A DNA stretch of 64,000 nt from Frateuria soli (GCF_021117385.1 NZ_CP088252.1:682001-746000); one strand, 5' to 3'; positions 51,146 to 60,703 are shown, counted from the stretch's first letter. A program made the numbers and translations. The notes: generated by a model from the letters alone, not told the origin.

Positions 51146-51532
51146 ATGGCCAAGCCTGTCAAGACCAAGAAGAAGATCAAGCGCGTTGTCACGGATGCCG
51201 TGGCCCACGTGCAGGCCTCCTTCAACAACACCATCGTCACCATCACCGACCGCCAGGGCAACGCGCTGTCGTGGGCGACTGCCGGCGGCGCGGGTTTCCG
51301 CGGTTCGCGCAAGTCCACCCCGTTCGCTGCCCAGGTCGCTGCCGAGAAGGCTGGCCGCGCGGCCGGCGACTACGGCGTGAAGACCGTGGAAGTGCGTATC
51401 AAGGGCCCGGGCCCGGGCCGCGAGTCGGCCGTGCGTTCGCTGAACGCGCTCGGCTACAAGGTCCTGAACATCATCGACGTCACGCCGATTCCGCATAACG
51501 GCTGCCGTCCCCCCAAGAAGCGTCGAGTCTAA
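51146..51532 (+). CDS. rpsK: 30S ribosomal protein S11
   Basis: S11 lines the mRNA exit of the platform. The product is 128 residues: [39 protein letters not shown], and [18 protein letters not shown]. No isoaspartate-type change or other oddity is apparent. Confidence 0.98.
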   Translation: MAKPVKTKKKIKRVVTDAVAHVQASFNNTIVTITDRQGNALSWATAGGAGFRGSRKSTPFAAQVAAEKAGRAAGDYGVKTVEVRIKGPGPGRESAVRSLNALGYKVLNIIDVTPIPHNGCRPPKKRRV

Positions 51533-51542
51533 GGAGTTACCC

Positions 51543-52169
51543 ATGGCCCGTTATCGTGGAGCTACCTGCAAGCTCGCCCGCCGCGAGGGTGCGGATCTCA
51601 GCCTGAAGAGCCCGGCCCGTGCGCTGGACTCCAAGTGCAAGCTGGAGAACAAGCCCGGCCAGCATGGCGCCAACAAGCGCATGCGCATGTCCGACTACGC
51701 CGTCCAGCTGCGCGAGAAGCAGAAGGTCAAGCGCATCTACGGCGTGCTCGAGCGCCAGTTCAGCAATTACTACACCAAGGCGTCGACCCTCAAGGGCAAC
51801 ACCGGCGAGAACCTGCTGCGCCTGCTCGAGAGCCGCCTGGACAACGTCGTCTACCGCATGGGCTTCGCGGTCACCCGCGCCCAGGCCCGCCAGCTGGTCG
51901 CCCACAAGGCGGTGCTGGTCAACGGCAAGAAGGTCAACATCCCGTCGTATCAGGTCAAGCCGGGTGACGAAGTCGCGCTGACCGAACGCGCGCGCAGCCA
52001 GCTGCGCGTGCAGGAAGCGGCGACCGTGTTCGACACCATGGACCTGCGTCCGATCTGGCTCGAAGTGGACTCCAAGAAGTTCACCGGCACCTTCAAGGCG
52101 GTGCCTGACCGCGGCGACCTGCCGTCGGATATCAACGAAGCCCTGATCGTCGAGCTGTATTCGAAGTAA
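51543..52169 (+). CDS. rpsD: 30S ribosomal protein S4
   Basis: S4 is a primary 16S rRNA binder and represses the alpha operon in E. coli. The product is 208 residues: [21 protein letters not shown] opening and the S4 RNA-binding domain [31 protein letters not shown] precedes the ATG. rpoA follows after 15 bp. Confidence 0.98.
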   Translation: MARYRGATCKLARREGADLSLKSPARALDSKCKLENKPGQHGANKRMRMSDYAVQLREKQKVKRIYGVLERQFSNYYTKASTLKGNTGENLLRLLESRLDNVVYRMGFAVTRAQARQLVAHKAVLVNGKKVNIPSYQVKPGDEVALTERARSQLRVQEAATVFDTMDLRPIWLEVDSKKFTGTFKAVPDRGDLPSDINEALIVELYSK

Positions 52170-52184
52170 TTACCGGAGCCCTGC

Positions 52185-53183
52185 ATGGCAGTTTCGTCAA
52201 CTAGTGTGCTGCGGCCCCGCGGCCTCAGCGTCGAGCAGCTCGGAGCCAACCGCGCCAAGGTGGTGGTGGAGCCGCTCGAGCGTGGCTTCGGCCACACCCT
52301 GGGCAACGCGCTGCGCCGCGTGCTGCTCTCGTCGATCCCGGGCAGCGCCATCATCGAAGTCGAGATCGATGGCGTCCTGCACGAGTACACCACCCTCGAG
52401 GGTCTGCAGGAGGACGTGATCGAAGTCCTGCTCAACCTCAAGGACGTGGCCATTCGCCAGCATTCCGGCGACGAGGTCACCCTGACCCTGTCCAAGAAGG
52501 GCAAGGGCGTGGTCACGGCCGGCGACATCGTCGTCGACCACTCGGTGGAAATCGTCAACCCCGAGCATGTGATCTGTCACCTGACCAAGGACATCGCGCT
52601 CAACATGCGCCTGAAGGTGCGTCGTGGCGTTGGTTACCAGCCGGCCAGCGCGCGCCAGCATCCGGACGATGAGGCGCGCCCGATCGGCCGCCTGCAGCTC
52701 GATGCCTCCTTCGCCCCGGTGCTGCGCGTGGCTTACGAGGTCGATGCGGCCCGCGTGGAGCAGCGCACGAACCTTGACAAGCTGGTTCTCGATATCGAGA
52801 CGAATGGCACCATCGGTGCCGAGGACGCGGTCCGCAAGGCCGCCGAGATCCTCAACGACCAGCTGTCGGTGTTCGGCGACTTCTCGCGCCGCGAAAGCGC
52901 ATCGGACAAGGCGGAGAAGGGTGGTTTCGATCCGCTGCTGCTGCGTCCGATCGACGATCTGGAGCTGACGGTACGTTCGGCCAACTGCCTGAAGGCCGAG
53001 AGCATCTATTACATCGGCGACCTGGTCCAGAAGACCGAGGTCGAGCTGCTCAAGACGCCGAACCTGGGCAAGAAGTCTCTCACCGAGATCAAGGACGTGC
53101 TGGGTTCGCGCGGTCTGGCCCTCGGCATGAAGCTTGAGAACTGGCCGCCGCCGGGTCTGTCGCACGGCATGCAGCTGGGTTGA
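52185..53183 (+). CDS. rpoA: DNA-directed RNA polymerase subunit alpha
   Basis: The product is 332 residues. The N-terminal assembly domain contains [23 protein letters not shown]; a linker leads to the C-terminal domain that contacts UP elements and activators ([22 protein letters not shown], then [21 protein letters not shown]). GGAG precedes the start. Completes the core polymerase set with rpoB and rpoC in this window. Confidence 0.99.
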   Translation: MAVSSTSVLRPRGLSVEQLGANRAKVVVEPLERGFGHTLGNALRRVLLSSIPGSAIIEVEIDGVLHEYTTLEGLQEDVIEVLLNLKDVAIRQHSGDEVTLTLSKKGKGVVTAGDIVVDHSVEIVNPEHVICHLTKDIALNMRLKVRRGVGYQPASARQHPDDEARPIGRLQLDASFAPVLRVAYEVDAARVEQRTNLDKLVLDIETNGTIGAEDAVRKAAEILNDQLSVFGDFSRRESASDKAEKGGFDPLLLRPIDDLELTVRSANCLKAESIYYIGDLVQKTEVELLKTPNLGKKSLTEIKDVLGSRGLALGMKLENWPPPGLSHGMQLG

Positions 53184-53190
53184 TGTGTGC

Positions 53191-53214
53191 GGCGGCGATC
53201 GAAAGATCGCCGCC
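53191..53214 (+). promoter_or_regulatory. Perfect hairpin with GAAA tetraloop after rpoA
   Basis: GGCGGCGATC (53191-53200) pairs with GATCGCCGCC (53205-53214) around GAAA, 8 bases after the rpoA stop, with no T-tract. It is probably an RNA-stabilising or processing structure. It shares the GAAA loop with the rplL-rpoB attenuator. Confidence 0.6.
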
Positions 53215-53341
53215 GACGTTGCATTCTGGCAGGCGTCGGCTGACGATCCTGCCGGACGCTTTTCTGGGCGGTCCACTTGATCGCCCGTTTTTTGGGGCCA
53301 GCTTGGCCCATGCGGTCCTTTCGGATCGCCAGAGCAATAGA

Positions 53342-53375
53342 CGGCCATCCATGGCCGCACTCCTCACGAAGAGCC
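53342..53375 (+). repeat. GCGGCCAT-type hairpin in the rpoA-rplQ spacer
   Basis: CGGCCAT (53342-53348) pairs with ATGGCCG (53351-53357), followed by CACTCCTCACGAAGAGC. This matches the repeat at 47649 in both stem and tail. The rest of the 285-bp spacer has a small CCGG/CCGG stem with TTTTT just before the rplQ leader. Confidence 0.65.
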
Positions 53376-53468
53376 CGTACTGACAGGGCTCGGAAACAGC
53401 GGGCAACCGCGGAAAGCCGGACATGATCGCCGGTTTTTCATAACAACAGACCGAAGAGAGTTCTCACC

Positions 53469-53855
53469 ATGCGCCACCAGAAATCGGGCCGCAAGCTCAA
53501 TCGCACCAGCTCGCACCGCGAAGCGATGTTCAAGAACATGGCCGCCTCGCTGATCAAGCACGAGCTGATTCGCACCACCCTGCCCAAGGCCAAGGAACTG
53601 CGCCGCGTCGCCGAGCCGCTGATCACGCTGGCCAAGGCCGACGGCGTTGCCAACCGCCGCCTCGCTTTCTCGCGCCTGCGCGACAAGGAAGCCGTGGGCA
53701 AGCTGTTCGTCGAGCTTGGCCCGCGCTACCGCGAGCGTCCCGGCGGCTACCTGCGTATCCTCAAGTGCGGCTTCCGTCCGGGCGACAATGCCCCGATGGC
53801 TTACGTCGAGCTGGTCGACCGCCCGCAGACGGCTGTTGCCGACGAGGTCGAGTAA
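53469..53855 (+). CDS. rplQ: 50S ribosomal protein L17
   Basis: L17 lies near the tunnel exit. The product is 128 residues: [32 protein letters not shown] opening, and [26 protein letters not shown]. It ends the alpha operon. Confidence 0.98.
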   Translation: MRHQKSGRKLNRTSSHREAMFKNMAASLIKHELIRTTLPKAKELRRVAEPLITLAKADGVANRRLAFSRLRDKEAVGKLFVELGPRYRERPGGYLRILKCGFRPGDNAPMAYVELVDRPQTAVADEVE

Positions 53856-53892
53856 TCCAGAGAGGCACGGGCGTCCAGACGTCCAGACGCCC

Positions 53893-53929
53893 AACCCCGG
53901 CCGGGCGACCTGCCGGGGTTTTTGTTTTC
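53893..53929 (+). terminator. Intrinsic terminator after rplQ
   Basis: AACCCCGGC (53893-53901) pairs with GCCGGGGTT (53912-53920), followed by TTTTGTTTT. It is the clear end of the 33-kb translation gene cluster. Confidence 0.9.
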
Positions 53930-53996
53930 TCCGGCGCCTGCTGACAGCGGAACGGCAAGCGGGTAATGTCGACTTTCCGCAACGCAACATGCTGCC

Positions 53997-54512
53997 ATGA
54001 ACCCTCTGCACTGGTCCTACCGCATCAGCTTCCTCGCGGGCTTCCTGATCTGCGTGGCCCTGCTCGGCTTTGCGCTGTACACCGAGTACGCCTGGGGATT
54101 GATCCCATGCCCGCTATGCATCTTCCAGCGCATCGGTTTCCTGGTAATGGCGATCTTTTTCCTGAGCGGCGCGCTGCACGCACCGCGGTCCGCTCTGCGT
54201 TGGATCTATACCGGCGGCGTGCTGCTGGGTGGCTCGTGGGGAATTGCCGTCGCGGGCCGGCATTTGTGGATCCAGTCGCTGCCGGCGGACCAGGTCCCCT
54301 CGTGCGGGCCACCGCTCGATTACATGTTCGATGCGTTCCCGTTCGCCCAGGTACTGCGCATGGTGTTCACCGGCTCGGGGGAGTGCGCCAAGGTCGAGCC
54401 GGTGCTGGGGCTGCCCATGCCTGCCTGGACGCTGCTGTGGTTCGTGCTGCTGGCGGGCCTCGCCCTCGCCGCTACCGTGCGCCGCCCCACACCTGACCGG
54501 ACAACGCCGTGA
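53997..54512 (+). CDS. dsbB: Disulfide bond formation protein B
   Basis: DsbB reoxidises periplasmic DsbA and passes electrons to quinone. The product is 171 residues with four membrane helices. The redox pairs are Cys38/Cys41 (IPCPLCIFQR) and Cys103/Cys130 (VPSCGPP and GSGECAK), spaced as in E. coli. Its stop overlaps the DAHP synthase start (GTGA), an unusual pairing with an aromatic synthesis gene. Its activity would serve secreted Cys-containing proteins such as the one at 12844. Confidence 0.96.
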   Translation: MNPLHWSYRISFLAGFLICVALLGFALYTEYAWGLIPCPLCIFQRIGFLVMAIFFLSGALHAPRSALRWIYTGGVLLGGSWGIAVAGRHLWIQSLPADQVPSCGPPLDYMFDAFPFAQVLRMVFTGSGECAKVEPVLGLPMPAWTLLWFVLLAGLALAATVRRPTPDRTTP

Positions 54513-55879
54513 ACGATCGCCCCAACCGCCTGGCCGACCCGGTTGCCGACTGGACGCCGGCGTCCTGGCAGCGCCGCGTGGCGCTCCAGCAGCCGCATTA
54601 CGAGGATGTCGCCGAACTGGCGCGCGCCACCGCGCGACTGGCCGCACTGCCGCCGCTGGTGACCTCCTGGGAGGTGTTGGCCCTCAAGCAGGCGCTGGCT
54701 GAGGCGCAGGAGGGCGAGCGGTTCCTGCTCCAGGGGGGCGACTGCGCCGAGAGCTTCGCCGATTGCACCAGTCCGGTGATCTCCAACCGCCTCAAGGTGC
54801 TGCTCCAGATGAGCCTGGTGCTCGTGCACGGCCTGAAGAAGCCGGTGCTGCGCGTGGGCAGGTTTGCCGGCCAGTATGCCAAGCCGCGGTCGGCCGACAC
54901 GGAGACGCGCGACGGCGTCACGCTGCCGAGCTTCCGCGGCGACGTGGTCAATGGCCCTGCCTTCACCGCCGAGGCGCGCCGCGCCGATCCGCAGCGCCTG
55001 ATCCAGGCCCACGCGCACTCGGCGCTGACCATGAATTTCGTGCGCGCGCTGATCGACGGCGGGTTCGCCGATCTGCACCACCCGGAGTACTGGGACCTGG
55101 CCTGGGTCGAGCATTCGCCGCTGGCGGCCGAGTACCGCCGCATGGTCGCCGCGATCGGGGATTCGCTGCGCTTCATGGAGACACTGGCCGGCCCCATCGC
55201 GAGTTTCTCGCGGGTCGACTTCTTCACTTCGCACGAGGCGCTGCTGTTGCACTACGAGGAAGCGCTGACCCGGCAGGTGCCGCGCAATCCCGGCTGGTTC
55301 AACCTGTCCACGCACTTCCCCTGGATCGGCATGCGCACGGCCGCGCTGGACGGCGCGCACGTGGAGTACTTCCGCGGCATCCGCAATCCGGTCGCGGTGA
55401 AGGTGGGCCCCTCGGTGACGCCGGACCAGTTGCTGCCCCTGATCGATGCGCTCAACCCGGGGGACGAGCCCGGTCGGCTGACCCTGATCCATCGCATGGG
55501 CAACGCCGCCATCGCGCGCGCGCTGCCGCCGCTGCTGGACGCGGTCCGCCGCGAAGGCCGGCGCGTGCTGTGGGTGGCCGATCCGATGCACGGCAATACC
55601 GAAAGTACTTCCAACGGCTACAAGACCCGCCGCTTCGACAACATCCGCGGCGAGCTGGACCAGGCGTTCGACATTCACGCGGCGGCCGGCACGCGGCTGG
55701 GCGGCGTGCATCTGGAACTGACCGGCGAAGACGTCACCGAATGCATGGGCGGCGCGCGTGACCTGTCGGAGAACGACCTCAAGCGCGCCTACAAGTCGAT
55801 GGTCGACCCGCGGCTCAACTATGAGCAGTCGCTGGAGCTGGCCATGCTGATCGTGCGCAAGTCCGGCGGCATGGCGTAG
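54509..55879 (+). CDS. Class II 3-deoxy-7-phosphoheptulonate synthase
   Basis: The enzyme condenses erythrose-4-phosphate and PEP to DAHP, the entry to the shikimate pathway. The product is 456 residues, the plant/mycobacterial AroA-II type: metal-ligand Cys79 in LLQGGDCAESF, GRFAGQYAKPRS, VKVGPSVTPDQ, VWVADPMHGNT and GGVHLELTGEDVTEC. The GTG start overlaps dsbB by 4 bp. In bacteria class II enzymes serve either housekeeping or secondary aromatic routes; no phenazine or quinone cluster is adjacent. Confidence 0.95.
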   Translation: MNDRPNRLADPVADWTPASWQRRVALQQPHYEDVAELARATARLAALPPLVTSWEVLALKQALAEAQEGERFLLQGGDCAESFADCTSPVISNRLKVLLQMSLVLVHGLKKPVLRVGRFAGQYAKPRSADTETRDGVTLPSFRGDVVNGPAFTAEARRADPQRLIQAHAHSALTMNFVRALIDGGFADLHHPEYWDLAWVEHSPLAAEYRRMVAAIGDSLRFMETLAGPIASFSRVDFFTSHEALLLHYEEALTRQVPRNPGWFNLSTHFPWIGMRTAALDGAHVEYFRGIRNPVAVKVGPSVTPDQLLPLIDALNPGDEPGRLTLIHRMGNAAIARALPPLLDAVRREGRRVLWVADPMHGNTESTSNGYKTRRFDNIRGELDQAFDIHAAAGTRLGGVHLELTGEDVTECMGGARDLSENDLKRAYKSMVDPRLNYEQSLELAMLIVRKSGGMA

Positions 55880-55888
55880 ATCGGTCGC

Positions 55889-56782
55889 TCAGCGGGGCGG
55901 CGCACTCTCCTGGTGAATGCGCTCCCGCAGGGACCGCTCGCCAAGATCGGCGTATGCCCCGCACGCGCGGGCATCGCGCAATGCGTCGGCTTTGCCGGCG
56001 TCGCGCGCGGCGAGGCGTTGCAGCAGGCCGCTCGCTTCCGGATGCGGCGTCATCAGGATGTCGCACGGCAGCGCAGAGATCATCGCCAGCGCGCGCCGGA
56101 AGTCGCCCAGGCGTTCGGGATGCGCCGGGTCGGTGTAGCGATAGTCGCCCGCGGCAAGCAGCGAGAGACTGTCGGCATAGACCATGGACAGGCAATGCGT
56201 GCCTTCGCAGGAGGTCCAGGTCCAGCTGGTGCTTCCGGGTGTGTGACCGGGCGTGGCATGTGCCTGGATGGCTAACGTGCCGACGCGCACGACGGCATCG
56301 TCGGCGATCGTCCGGACTTGCCGCACATCCGGAAACAGCGGGGCGTCGCCATGCTGCGGGTCGTCGACATCCTTGTCGCCCGCGCGCAGCGCACGGGCCT
56401 GGGATGCGCGGGCCGCCACACCGGCGCCACTGTCGCGCGCCAGCGTGGCGATGGCGCCGGCATGATCGGCGTGCGCATGGCTCGCTAAAATCATTTTGAT
56501 GTCGCGTACGCGGAACCCGAGCGCACGGATGTTCGCCTCGACCATCGCCGCGTTCTCCGGCAGCGTGCCGTCGATCAGCACGTGGCCCCGCGGCGAGGTG
56601 ATCAGGATGGCGCTCAGCCCATGGCTGCCGACGTACCAGGTATTGCCGTAGATGCGTTCCGGCGCCTGCGGCTGACGCCAGGTGGCGCGCAACGCTGCGC
56701 CCGGCGAATGGCTGTCGGCGGCGCCGGCGCCCGTCGTCAGCAGCAGGCACAAGGGTAGGGTGAGTCGTTGGGCAAGGCGCAT
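55889..56782 (-). CDS. Subclass B3-type metallo-beta-lactamase
   Basis: The product is 297 residues with a signal peptide (LTLPLCLLLTTGAGA). The zinc ligands fit the B3 pattern: His102/His104 and Asp106/His107 in SHAHADHAG, His180 in ATPGHTPGS, His247 in LMTPHPEASG. NTWYVGSHGLSAILITSPRGHVLIDG is typical of B3 enzymes such as L1 and FEZ relatives. The expected reaction is zinc-dependent hydrolysis of beta-lactams in the periplasm, although some B3-like proteins are weak on drugs. It converges on the DAHP synthase gene with 9 bp between the ends. No LysR regulator or mobile element is beside it. Confidence 0.85.
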   Translation of the reverse strand: MRLAQRLTLPLCLLLTTGAGAADSHSPGAALRATWRQPQAPERIYGNTWYVGSHGLSAILITSPRGHVLIDGTLPENAAMVEANIRALGFRVRDIKMILASHAHADHAGAIATLARDSGAGVAARASQARALRAGDKDVDDPQHGDAPLFPDVRQVRTIADDAVVRVGTLAIQAHATPGHTPGSTSWTWTSCEGTHCLSMVYADSLSLLAAGDYRYTDPAHPERLGDFRRALAMISALPCDILMTPHPEASGLLQRLAARDAGKADALRDARACGAYADLGERSLRERIHQESAPPR

Positions 56783-56915
56783 GCGTTGCTCCTCAGAGTG
56801 GGGAGCAATCCACGTTAGCGCACGAGGCGGGCGCCGGTCTGGCCGTTCGCGGGCGCCTATGCGAACGCCGCCGTCGCGCGAGATGCAGAAGATACGCGAC
56901 GCCGTCGCATGCCAG

Positions 56916-58520
56916 TCAGTGCGCGCCCTGTGGCCTGCCGCCGACCGTATCCAGGAAGCGTGGCGGCTGCCAGGCCCGGGCGTGCTGCTCGAAGCCGTAG
57001 GCGATCGAGATCAGCGTGGGTTCGCTCCACTTGGCGCCGAACAGCACGATGCCCACCGGCAGGTCGTGCGCGAAGCCGGCCGGCACGGTGATGGACGGAT
57101 AGCCGGCTACCGCCGCCGGTTGCGACGCGCCACCGACCGTCGGGTCGCCGCTCACGATATGGTCGCCCAGCACGAGATCAGTGACGAAGGCCGGGCCCCA
57201 GGACGGCGCAAGCAGGGCATCCAGGTGCTCCTTGGCCAGTGCCGCGTCGATGCCCTCGGGGCCGGCCAGGCGCTTGGCCTTGGCGAGCGCGTCGGTGTAC
57301 TCCTTGTCGGTGAGCGGGCCCTTGCCCTGCGCCTCCTCGAACAGCTCCTGGCCGAACCAGGGCATCTCCTGCCCGGCGTGTGCCTTGTCGAAGGCGATCA
57401 GGTCGGCCAGTGTCTTCACCTTCAGACCGGGACGGGTGGCGAGGTAGGCATTGATGTCGTGCTTGAACTCGTACAGCAGCACGGTCATCTCGGGCTTGCC
57501 CAGGTCGGACAGGTGCGGCACGGTCACCGGGTCGACGATGACCGCGCCCTGCGCCTTCATCAGCGCGATCGCCTGCTCGAGCACGCGGTCGGCGTTCGGC
57601 TCGGCGCCGGCGAGCTGGCGCACCACGCCGATGCGCTTGCCCTTGAGGCCGTCCGGATCGAGGAAGCGGGTGTAGTCGGTGGCGTGCCGGTCGGCTTCGG
57701 CCGTGGCCGGATCGCGCGGGTCGCTGCCGGCGATCACGCCGAGCAGGGCGGCCGCATCGGCGACGCTGCGCGCCATGGGACCGGCCGTGTCCTGGCTGTG
57801 CGCGATCGGCACGATGCCGCTGCGGCTGACCAGGCCCAGCGTGGGCTTGATGCCGACGATGCCGTTGCTGGCGGCCGGGCAGATGATAGAACCGTCCGTC
57901 TCGGTGCCGATCGCCACGGTCACCAGGCCCGCGGCGACCGCTGCGCCGGAGCCCGCGCTCGAGCCGCAGGGGTTGCGATCGAGCACGTAGGGGTTCTTCG
58001 TCTGCCCGCCACGACCGCTCCAGCCGCTGCTGGCGTGGCTGGAGCGGAAGTTGGCCCACTCGCTCAGGTTGGTCTTGCCCAGCACCAGCGCGCCAGCCTT
58101 GCGCAACCGTTCGACCAGGCCCGCATCGCGTGGGGCCGGCGCATCGGCGAGCGCCAGGGAACCGGCGGTGGTGAGCATGCGGTCGCCGGTGTCGATGTTG
58201 TCCTTGAGCAGCACCGGCACGCCGTAGAGCGGGCCGCGCTTGACGTTGGCGCGCCCGTCATCGAGCGCTGCGGCGAGCTTGAGCGCATCGGGGTTGGTTT
58301 CGATCACCGACCGCAGGGTGGGGCCGGCCTGGTCGATCTGCGCGATGCGGTCGAGGAACTGCCGCGCAAGCGTGCGGCTGTCCAGCGTGCCGGCGTCCAT
58401 CTGCTGCTGCAGCTGGTCGATCGAGGCCCAGGCGAGCGGCTGGGCCGGTTGCGCCGCCATCGTCGGACCGGCGAGCAGGAGGGAGATGGACAGGGCAAGG
58501 CGGGCGGACGAGGGTTTCAC
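56916..58520 (-). CDS. Secreted amidase signature family protein
   Basis: The product is 534 residues from GTG 58520, chosen over an ATG far upstream because GGAGG (58526-58530) lies 5 bases before it and a signal peptide follows directly (LALSISLLLAGPTMAA). The Ser-cisSer-Lys triad is Lys106 (VLLKDN), Ser187 (NPCGSSAGSG) and Ser211 (TETDGSIICPAASNG). It hydrolyses amide bonds; the substrate is unknown (fatty acid amides, peptide amides or peptidoglycan-related compounds are possible). It is on the same strand as the beta-lactamase, 133 bp apart. Confidence 0.93.
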   Translation of the reverse strand: MKPSSARLALSISLLLAGPTMAAQPAQPLAWASIDQLQQQMDAGTLDSRTLARQFLDRIAQIDQAGPTLRSVIETNPDALKLAAALDDGRANVKRGPLYGVPVLLKDNIDTGDRMLTTAGSLALADAPAPRDAGLVERLRKAGALVLGKTNLSEWANFRSSHASSGWSGRGGQTKNPYVLDRNPCGSSAGSGAAVAAGLVTVAIGTETDGSIICPAASNGIVGIKPTLGLVSRSGIVPIAHSQDTAGPMARSVADAAALLGVIAGSDPRDPATAEADRHATDYTRFLDPDGLKGKRIGVVRQLAGAEPNADRVLEQAIALMKAQGAVIVDPVTVPHLSDLGKPEMTVLLYEFKHDINAYLATRPGLKVKTLADLIAFDKAHAGQEMPWFGQELFEEAQGKGPLTDKEYTDALAKAKRLAGPEGIDAALAKEHLDALLAPSWGPAFVTDLVLGDHIVSGDPTVGGASQPAAVAGYPSITVPAGFAHDLPVGIVLFGAKWSEPTLISIAYGFEQHARAWQPPRFLDTVGGRPQGAH

Positions 58521-58629
58521 GGCGGCCTCCGGTGGGTCGGTGTGCAATGGGCGAATGACGGTGCGGCATCGTGTCGCGCCGGCGCAGCATATTCCTCCCC
58601 CGCGCCTGCCGCGCATCGGACACAGTACC

Positions 58630-58635
58630 TATAAT
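58630..58635 (+). promoter_or_regulatory. TATAAT -10 element directly before a cytochrome gene
   Basis: A perfect TATAAT at 58630-58635 ends 7 bases before the ATG at 58643, with no clear -35 and no Shine-Dalgarno. The spacing would produce a leaderless or nearly leaderless mRNA. Confidence 0.45.
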
Positions 58636-58642
58636 CCCACGC

Positions 58643-59374
58643 ATGAGCCTGCTTTCTTCCGTGTGCCTGGCGCCGGCACTCCTGGTCGTTGCGCTGTCCG
58701 CCAACGCCACCCCGGCCGCCGACCAGCCGAACGTGCCCGATACCCTCAAGCAGCGCATCGCCGCCTGCACCGCCTGCCATGGCGAGCATGGCGAGGGCAC
58801 GCCCGAGAGCGGCTTCTTCCCGCGCCTTGCCGGCAAGCCGGCCGGTTATCTGGCTCGCCAGATCCGGAATTTCCAGGACGGCCTGCGCAAGTACGCGCCG
58901 ATGGAGTACACCGTGCGCGGCCTGACGCCGGAGTACATGCAGGAGATCGCCGGCTACTTCGCCGCGCAGCAGGTCCCCTACGAGCGCTCGCCATTGCCGC
59001 GTGTCACGGACGCAGTCCTCAAGCGTGGCCAGGTACTGGCGACCCAGGGCGACCCCGGAAAGAAGGTGCCGGCCTGCGCGGCCTGCCACGGTGAACATCT
59101 GACGGGCGTGCAGCCGGACATCCCCGGCCTGGTCGGCTTGCCCTACGACTACATCAGCGCGCAGCTGGGCGCATGGCGCACCCACACGCGGGCGATGGTC
59201 GCCCCCGACTGCATGGCCACCATCGCCAGCCGCCTGAGCGAGGCGGACATCACCGCCGTCTCCGCCTGGCTGGCCTCCCGGGACGTGCCGGCCGACGCGC
59301 ACGCCCAGCCCGCCGGTTCGGTTACGCCGCCATTGGCCTGCGGTGTCCTCCAGGAGACGGAGATGGCGCGATGA
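58643..59374 (+). CDS. Diheme c-type cytochrome (c4-like)
   Basis: The product is 243 residues with a signal peptide (LAPALLVVALSANA) and two c-heme sites, CTACHGEHGEG and CAACHGEHLTG, each followed by a cytochrome c domain. Such proteins are periplasmic electron carriers. The stop overlaps the start of the triheme cytochrome (ATGA). No associated dehydrogenase gene is in the window. Confidence 0.92.
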   Translation: MSLLSSVCLAPALLVVALSANATPAADQPNVPDTLKQRIAACTACHGEHGEGTPESGFFPRLAGKPAGYLARQIRNFQDGLRKYAPMEYTVRGLTPEYMQEIAGYFAAQQVPYERSPLPRVTDAVLKRGQVLATQGDPGKKVPACAACHGEHLTGVQPDIPGLVGLPYDYISAQLGAWRTHTRAMVAPDCMATIASRLSEADITAVSAWLASRDVPADAHAQPAGSVTPPLACGVLQETEMAR

Positions 59375-60654
59375 AGTGGCTCCTGCGTGCCTTCTTCGCC
59401 CTGATGGTGGTGGCCCTCGCCTTGGTCGCCTGGTGGTTGTTCGCCCGGCACAACCCCGCGTTGCCTCCCGCGCAGACCACCGAGGCCAGGTTGCAGGATC
59501 CGGCGTTGATCGCCCGCGGCGCGTATCTGGCTACGGTCGGCGACTGCGCGGCCTGCCATACCGCGCAGGGCGGCAAGCCCTACGCCGGCGGGCGCGCGCT
59601 GCCCACGCCGTTCGGCGAGGTGCCGGCGCCCAACCTCACGCCGGACGACGCCACGGGCCTGGGGCGGTGGTCGTTCGATGCGTTCTGGCGCGCGCTGCAC
59701 GAAGGCGTCGGTCGCGATGGCCACGCGCTCTATCCGGCCTTCCCGTACACCTCCTACACCCGGGTCAGCCGCGAAGACGCATTCGCGCTGTTCGCCTACC
59801 TCAAGTCGCTGCCGCCGGTGAGCAACCAGGCGGGCGCGCCGTCGCTGCGCTTCCCCTACGACCTTCGGGCCAGCCTGGCCACGTGGCGCACGCTCTACTT
59901 CCGCCCGGGCGAATTCGCGCCCGACGCCAGCCAATCGGCCGAGTGGAATCGTGGCGCCTACCTGGTGCAGGGCCTGGGCCACTGCAACGAGTGCCACGTC
60001 GCGCGCGACAATCTCGGTGGCCTGCCCAGCAACGAGACGCTCACTGGAGGCCAGATTCCCGCGCAGAACTGGTACGCCCCCGATCTGAGCACGCATGCCC
60101 ATGGCGGTCTGGAAGGCTGGAGCACGGACGACATCGTGACGCTGCTGCGCACCGGCCAGTCCCGGAAGGGTGCCGCATTCGGGCCGATGGCCGACGTGGT
60201 CATGCAGAGCACGCAGCACATGCACGAGGACGACCTGCGTGCCATCGCGGTCTACCTGCAATCGCTGCCGCCGCGCCCGGTGCCCGCGCAGCGAGGCAGC
60301 CAGGTGGACGCGACCGCACTGCTCGACCGCGGCGGCGATCTCTACGACCGGCAATGCGCCAGCTGCCACGCCAAGGACGGCCAGGGCGTCGCGGGAGTCT
60401 ATCCGCCGCTGGCCGGGAACACCTCGGTGACCGAGCCGACCGGCATCAACGCCATCCGCATCGTGCTGCTCGGCGGTTTCGCGCCCACCACCGCCGCCCA
60501 CCCGCGCCCCTACTCGATGCCACCGTTCGCCCAGAAGCTGAGCGACGGCGAGGTCGCCGCGGTCGTCAGCTACATCCGCCACGCCTGGTCGAACAATGCC
60601 GCCCCGGTGATGGAACGCGACGTGGCCGCTTACCGGAACACGCCCGTCGAATAG
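59371..60654 (+). CDS. Membrane-anchored triheme cytochrome c (alcohol/aldehyde/gluconate dehydrogenase subunit-like)
   Basis: The product is 427 residues. An uncleaved N-terminal helix (WLLRAFFALMVVALALVAWWLF) anchors it, with three heme sites: CAACHTAQ, CNECHVAR and CASCHAKDGQG, the layout of the cytochrome subunits of membrane alcohol and sugar dehydrogenases. FGEVPAPNLTPD and MPPFAQKLSDGEVAAVVSYIR are typical. Its dehydrogenase partner is not adjacent, so it may serve several enzymes. Confidence 0.92.
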   Translation: MKWLLRAFFALMVVALALVAWWLFARHNPALPPAQTTEARLQDPALIARGAYLATVGDCAACHTAQGGKPYAGGRALPTPFGEVPAPNLTPDDATGLGRWSFDAFWRALHEGVGRDGHALYPAFPYTSYTRVSREDAFALFAYLKSLPPVSNQAGAPSLRFPYDLRASLATWRTLYFRPGEFAPDASQSAEWNRGAYLVQGLGHCNECHVARDNLGGLPSNETLTGGQIPAQNWYAPDLSTHAHGGLEGWSTDDIVTLLRTGQSRKGAAFGPMADVVMQSTQHMHEDDLRAIAVYLQSLPPRPVPAQRGSQVDATALLDRGGDLYDRQCASCHAKDGQGVAGVYPPLAGNTSVTEPTGINAIRIVLLGGFAPTTAAHPRPYSMPPFAQKLSDGEVAAVVSYIRHAWSNNAAPVMERDVAAYRNTPVE

Positions 60655-60703
60655 CAGTCCGCAGGCGCGGCGCGCGATCCATCGCGTCGCGCTGGGCGAG
60701 CGG

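Noticed and set aside
58521-58616. Longer amidase start upstream of 58520
   Set aside because: It would put a Cys/Arg-rich, non-hydrophobic stretch before the signal peptide; the GTG at 58520 has a well-placed GGAGG.
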